Below the pieces are notes generated by a model that was given only the letters and a program-made list of their open reading frames with translations, had not been told where the DNA came from and made no database searches. Of a DNA stretch of 61,025 bases, positions 58,172 to 61,025 are shown piece by piece (within the stretch, counting starts at the first letter, position 1; every line of letters starts with the position of its first letter). The stretch covers positions 103,797 through 164,821 of the forward strand of contig NZ_AOLJ01000022.1 in assembly GCF_000336775.1 (NCBI RefSeq), written 5' to 3'. Position numbers and translations under genes: made by a program. The DNA is from Haloferax gibbonsii ATCC 33959 (GTDB taxonomy: Archaea; Halobacteriota; Halobacteria; Halobacteriales; Haloferacaceae).

Positions 58172-58870
58172 ATGGCTGACGCAGAGACACAACGCGAAGC
58201 GGTGCTGGACGCGCTCGACAACGTCGCCGAGCGCCTCGCCGAGGAGAAGGAGTACCTCACGGACCTCGACTCCGCCATCGGCGACGCCGACCACGGCGCG
58301 AACATGGAGCGCGGCTTCGGCAAGGCCGCCGACAAGCGCGAGGAGTTCGCCGAGATGGAGCCGAACGAGGTCGTCAAGAACGTCGGGACGACGCTCATCT
58401 CGAACGTCGGCGGGGCCTCCGGTCCCCTCTACGGCGGCTCTATCATGTTCGCCAGTCAGGAACTCGAAGGCGGCATCACCGCCGAGACGTCGGTGGCGTT
58501 CGCCGAGGCGTACCTCGACAAGGTCAAGGACCGCGGCGGCGCGCAGGTCGGCGCGAAGACGATGGTCGACGCGCTCGTCCCCGCCGTCCACACCTACAAG
58601 AAGTCCATCGAGCAGGACGACCTCCCGCCGCTCGAAGCCCTCGCCAAAGCCGTCGACGCGGCCGAGCGCGGCGTCGCCTTCACGGTCCCCATCAAGGCGC
58701 TGAAGGGCCGCGCGTCGTTCCTCGACTGGCGCTCGGTCGGCCATCAGGACCCCGGCGCGACGAGTACGCTGTTCATCCTCGAAGAGCTACTGGAGACGGC
58801 CGAGGAGTACCTCGACGGCGAGGTCGACCGCGACGCTCGGGCCGAAGACGCTGTCGGGAGAGCGGAATGA
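58172..58870 (+). CDS. dhaL: Dihydroxyacetone kinase subunit DhaL
   Basis: The 232-residue nucleotide-binding subunit has SAIGDADHGANMERGF, whose Asp residues bind ADP through magnesium, followed by NVGGASGPLYGGSIMFAS and GRASFLDWRSVGHQDPGATSTLFILEEL. It holds ADP permanently, is rephosphorylated to ATP by DhaM and passes the phosphate to DHA on DhaK. It shares four bases with dhaM (ATGA overlap). A TATA-like box is listed upstream of it. Confidence 0.96.
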   Translation: MADAETQREAVLDALDNVAERLAEEKEYLTDLDSAIGDADHGANMERGFGKAADKREEFAEMEPNEVVKNVGTTLISNVGGASGPLYGGSIMFASQELEGGITAETSVAFAEAYLDKVKDRGGAQVGAKTMVDALVPAVHTYKKSIEQDDLPPLEALAKAVDAAERGVAFTVPIKALKGRASFLDWRSVGHQDPGATSTLFILEELLETAEEYLDGEVDRDARAEDAVGRAE

Positions 58871-59253
58871 TTGGCCTCGTCGTCGTCTCGCACAGCGCGA
58901 AGGCCGCCGAGGGAATCGCCGAGGTCGCCGCGCAGATGGGCGGCGGCAACGCCCGCATCGTTCCCGCCGGCGGCGACGAGGACGGCATCGGAACCTCGCC
59001 GGACCGCATCCGCGAGGGCATCGAGGAGGCCGACGACGGCGACGGCGTCGTCGTCCTCGTGGACCTCGGCAGCGCCGTGATGAACGCGGAACTCGCCATC
59101 GAGATGGCGACGGATTCCGAGGCGGTCATCGCCGACGCGCCGATTCTGGAGGGGACGCTCAACGCGGCCGTCGAGACGACGAGCAAGAAGGCGACGCTCG
59201 ACTCGGTCGTCGAGCGCGCCGAGGACGCCCGCGACTACCGAAAGCTGAACTGA
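58867..59253 (+). CDS. dhaM: DHA kinase phosphotransferase subunit DhaM (EIIA-like domain)
   Basis: The 128-residue protein is only the EIIA(Man)-type domain: GLVVVSHSAKAAEGIAEVA with the phosphorylatable His, RIVPAGGDEDGIGTSPDRI, and VVLVDLGSAVMNAELAIEMA. E. coli DhaM also carries HPr and partial EI domains; here they are absent, so an external HPr, such as that encoded just beyond on the opposite strand, must supply phosphate. It overlaps dhaL by ATGA, giving coupled translation. It phosphorylates ADP on DhaL. Confidence 0.95.
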   Translation: MIGLVVVSHSAKAAEGIAEVAAQMGGGNARIVPAGGDEDGIGTSPDRIREGIEEADDGDGVVVLVDLGSAVMNAELAIEMATDSEAVIADAPILEGTLNAAVETTSKKATLDSVVERAEDARDYRKLN

Positions 59254-59341
59254 GCGACCGGCTGGCGACCCGGCCGCAGTCGGCGACGCGTGCCGAGAAG
59301 AGACACCGCCGTGGGGCGCGGCGGACCCGGACCGGGGTTTC

Positions 59342-59617
59342 CTATTCTTCGTCGCCGGCTTCGGGCGTCGAGAGCACTGCTTCGAGGGCGTCGAGCGCCG
59401 CTTCCGCGTCGTCGCCCTCCGCGACGAGGCGAATCTCCTCGCCGTGTCCGACGCCGAGGCCGGTGACGGCGAGCATGCTGGCGGCGGGGACGAGGTCGTC
59501 CTCGTCGGCGCGGCCGAGTTGCACGTCGGCGTCGAAGGAGTTCGCGGTCTCGACGAACTGCGAGGCGGGACGAGCGTGGAGGCCGTCTTTCGGGACGACA
59601 GCGACGATGCGTTCCAT
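59342..59617 (-). CDS. ptsH: Phosphocarrier protein HPr
   Basis: The 91-residue protein has the HPr active-site GLHARPASQFVETA, where the His is phosphorylated by enzyme I, and the AASMLAVTGLGVGHGEEI region that would contain the Ser46 position. It carries phosphate from PEP via EI to EIIA-type proteins, here most likely DhaM, encoded convergently 88 bases away. No EI gene is in the window; in Haloferax it is elsewhere. GCGATAACG about 26 bases upstream of the ATG is a promoter element, although the gene may also be transcribed with glpK. Confidence 0.96.
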   Translation of the reverse strand: MERIVAVVPKDGLHARPASQFVETANSFDADVQLGRADEDDLVPAASMLAVTGLGVGHGEEIRLVAEGDDAEAALDALEAVLSTPEAGDEE

Positions 59618-59716
59618 ACGTTCGGTATCGACCGGGGAGCGTTATCGCTACCGGTTGCGGAACGCGGCGAAGAAAAATCGTGAACGACGTGTGCGGGGCC
59701 GGAGGCGTCCGGGCTG

Positions 59717-60787
59717 TTAGGGACCGAGTCCGAGGTACGCCGAGTTGGGGATAGCCCCGAGCAGGAACAGCACGCCGATGATGAGCGAGTAGATGGTAAT
59801 CGACATCGCCGGCGGGTCCACGTGGGTCCCGGAGTGGGCGTACGCGACACGCTGGGTGACTTCGCCGAGCAGCGCGCCGATGAGACCACCGACCGCGGCG
59901 GCGACGATGATGAGCGGTTCGCTCCCGCCGACCATCGGCGCGGCGACGGCTCCGAACGCCGACCCACCGAGGGTGATGTGGTGGGTGACGGGAATCTTCT
60001 CGACGCCGAGGTTCAAGAACAGCAGGCTGGCCGCGGAGATACCGTAGGCGAGGAAGAAGCTCTCCGTGATGAGCCACGTCCAGCCGCCGAGGATACCGGC
60101 TCCGAGACCGATGACGACGATGTTGACCCACTTGTACTGGTGGGGAAGCCACGGTTCGGTCGCGGGCCGACCGCTGCCGTCGCCGCGCATCGTTCCCTTC
60201 TCGAACGGCGACATGTCGAGGAGGCCGCTACCGGCGGGCGAGCCGATGAGCGGGTAGCCGAAGGCGATGCGCGCGATGAACGCCGTCGTCATGACGGACA
60301 GCGCGACGCTGTCGAGCGGGAGGCCGATACCGCCGGCGACGCGGGAGATGAGGAGCCCGAGGACGCCGAACAGACCCCCGACGGCGAGGATGTCAGGCTG
60401 CGTGCCGAACGCGTACGTGATGTCCTTACCGAAGTGGTAGCCGCCCTCGCTGGGGTTCATGTCCGCGTACCGCTTGCCCGCGTAGGCGCTGGCGGCGACG
60501 CCGCCGGCGAAGGCGATGTGCGGGCCGACGAACGGGCCGAACCCGATGCTGCCGGTGATACCCGTGCCGAGTTCGCCGGCGGTGATGAGGTCGGCACCTT
60601 CGAACTGTCGGATGACGATGCCAGCCGTCTCGCCGAGCAGCACGACGAAGCCGGTAAAGATGAACGACGGCAGTGCGCCGATGGCCGCGCCGAACATCCC
60701 GCCCGCGAACGCCGCGAGCAGGAGGACGACGAACCGCTCGGCGCTGACGCCGATGACCGGAATCTGGAGTGCGAATGCTTCGAACAC
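59717..60787 (-). CDS. Multi-spanning membrane protein, putative glycerol facilitator/transporter
   Basis: The 356-residue protein starts at a GTG (60787), three bases after the glpK stop. It has about ten hydrophobic segments (FVVLLLAAFAGGMFGAAIGAL, IVVIGLGAGILGGWTWLI, ITIYSLIIGVLFLLGAIP) and Gly-rich packing motifs. It is not an MIP-type aquaglyceroporin: no NPA motifs. Its place between glpK and ptsH makes glycerol or a related three-carbon solute the best guess. From memory, the H. volcanii equivalent is annotated as a putative glycerol uptake protein, not biochemically shown. Confidence 0.75.
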   Translation of the reverse strand: MFEAFALQIPVIGVSAERFVVLLLAAFAGGMFGAAIGALPSFIFTGFVVLLGETAGIVIRQFEGADLITAGELGTGITGSIGFGPFVGPHIAFAGGVAASAYAGKRYADMNPSEGGYHFGKDITYAFGTQPDILAVGGLFGVLGLLISRVAGGIGLPLDSVALSVMTTAFIARIAFGYPLIGSPAGSGLLDMSPFEKGTMRGDGSGRPATEPWLPHQYKWVNIVVIGLGAGILGGWTWLITESFFLAYGISAASLLFLNLGVEKIPVTHHITLGGSAFGAVAAPMVGGSEPLIIVAAAVGGLIGALLGEVTQRVAYAHSGTHVDPPAMSITIYSLIIGVLFLLGAIPNSAYLGLGP

Positions 60788-60790
60788 GAG

Positions 60791-61025
60791 TTACTCCTCC
60801 CGTGCCCAGTCGAGCGAGCGGTCGACGGCCTCTTTCCAGCGGCCGTAGCGCGCTTCGACGTTCTGTGGGTCTTTCGGGGCGAACTCGCGGTCGACCTGCC
60901 AGTTCTCGCGGAGTTCGTCGAGCGTCTCCCAGTAGCCGACGGCGAGGCCGGCGGCGTACGCCGACCCGAGGGCGGTCGTCTCGTCGACCTCCGGCCGGGC
61001 GATGTCCGTCTGGATGATGTCGGAC
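60791..61025 (-). CDS. glpK: Glycerol kinase, C-terminal end (partial)
   Basis: The minus-strand frame is open to the window edge and ends at a TAA (60791-60793). The 78 visible residues include IIQTDIARPEVDETTALGSA, where the ALGxA context is the FGGY-family signature, AAGLAVGYWETLDELREN, and the end GRWKEAVDRSLDWAREE, typical of glycerol kinase C-termini. It phosphorylates glycerol to glycerol-3-phosphate with ATP. The stop lies three bases from the GTG start of the transporter gene, so the two are co-transcribed and coupled. Confidence 0.95.
   Translation of the reverse strand, partial: SDIIQTDIARPEVDETTALGSAYAAGLAVGYWETLDELRENWQVDREFAPKDPQNVEARYGRWKEAVDRSLDWAREE

Overview
The window comes from a high-GC haloarchaeon, very probably the genus Haloferax. 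The evidence is the acidic, Asp/Glu-rich proteins, the many genes with a TATA-like box only 25-32 bases before the start codon (leaderless or nearly leaderless transcripts), Tat-dependent lipoproteins, archaeal topoisomerase VI next to gyrase, a proteasome beta subunit with a 49-residue propeptide, and a glycerol/dihydroxyacetone locus arranged as I remember it in Haloferax volcanii. The PsmB sequence differs at several positions from the H. volcanii protein as I recall it, so a related species or strain is more likely. I see no insertion sequence, CRISPR array, rRNA or tRNA; it looks like stable core chromosome.

Layout. 1-2.5 kb: end of a DUF790/Bax1-type nuclease gene, then a minus-strand NOP2/RsmB-type RNA m5C methylase overlapping a small partner gene. 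2.6-8.9 kb: protein-quality block with a PAC2 protein, grpE, an alpha/beta hydrolase, dnaK, dnaJ and a cupin. 8.9-13.2 kb: a degenerate adenylation-domain protein, a dicarboxylate/glutamate-type symporter and an acyl/acetyl-CoA synthetase. 13.2-17.1 kb: GNAT acetyltransferase, two small membrane proteins, then cdd, a secreted metzincin-like lipoprotein and a uridine phosphorylase in a tight row. 17.2-24 kb: type II NADH dehydrogenase, small membrane proteins, an Rrf2-like regulator, a sugar-nucleotide epimerase, a DUF389 membrane protein, arginase and a Nudix hydrolase. 24-32.3 kb: gyrB-gyrA diverging from top6B-top6A.

32.3-39.8 kb: hydrolases, membrane proteins, ATP-dependent DNA ligase, a GCS2-type carboxylate-amine ligase, psmB and a 57-residue gene. 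40-44.3 kb: UPF0212 protein, HTH-CBS regulator, cytochrome P450, purM and a small membrane protein. 44.3-47 kb: a 480-base gene-free stretch, then a TraB-family membrane protein overlapping an M50 intramembrane protease. 47-53.4 kb: glycerate 2-kinase, a membrane-anchored wHTH regulator, a bifunctional-nuclease-family protein, a thioesterase and two lipoproteins. 53.7-61 kb: ileS, then dhaK-dhaL-dhaM converging on a minus-strand operon glpK (partial) - putative glycerol transporter - ptsH.

How genes work together. GlpK, the transporter, HPr and DhaKLM form a glycerol/dihydroxyacetone uptake and phosphorylation module, and glycerate 2-kinase may feed the same three-carbon pool. Cdd and the uridine phosphorylase form a pyrimidine nucleoside salvage pair. 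Gyrase and topoisomerase VI share one divergent control region and together set DNA topology. The most suggestive uncharacterised arrangements are the TraB-M50 protease pair, the duplicated metzincin lipoprotein inside the nucleoside-salvage row, the adenylation-domain relic without its P-loop, and AT-rich or repeat-bearing non-coding islands at 43.6-44.0, 44.4 and 53.6 kb.
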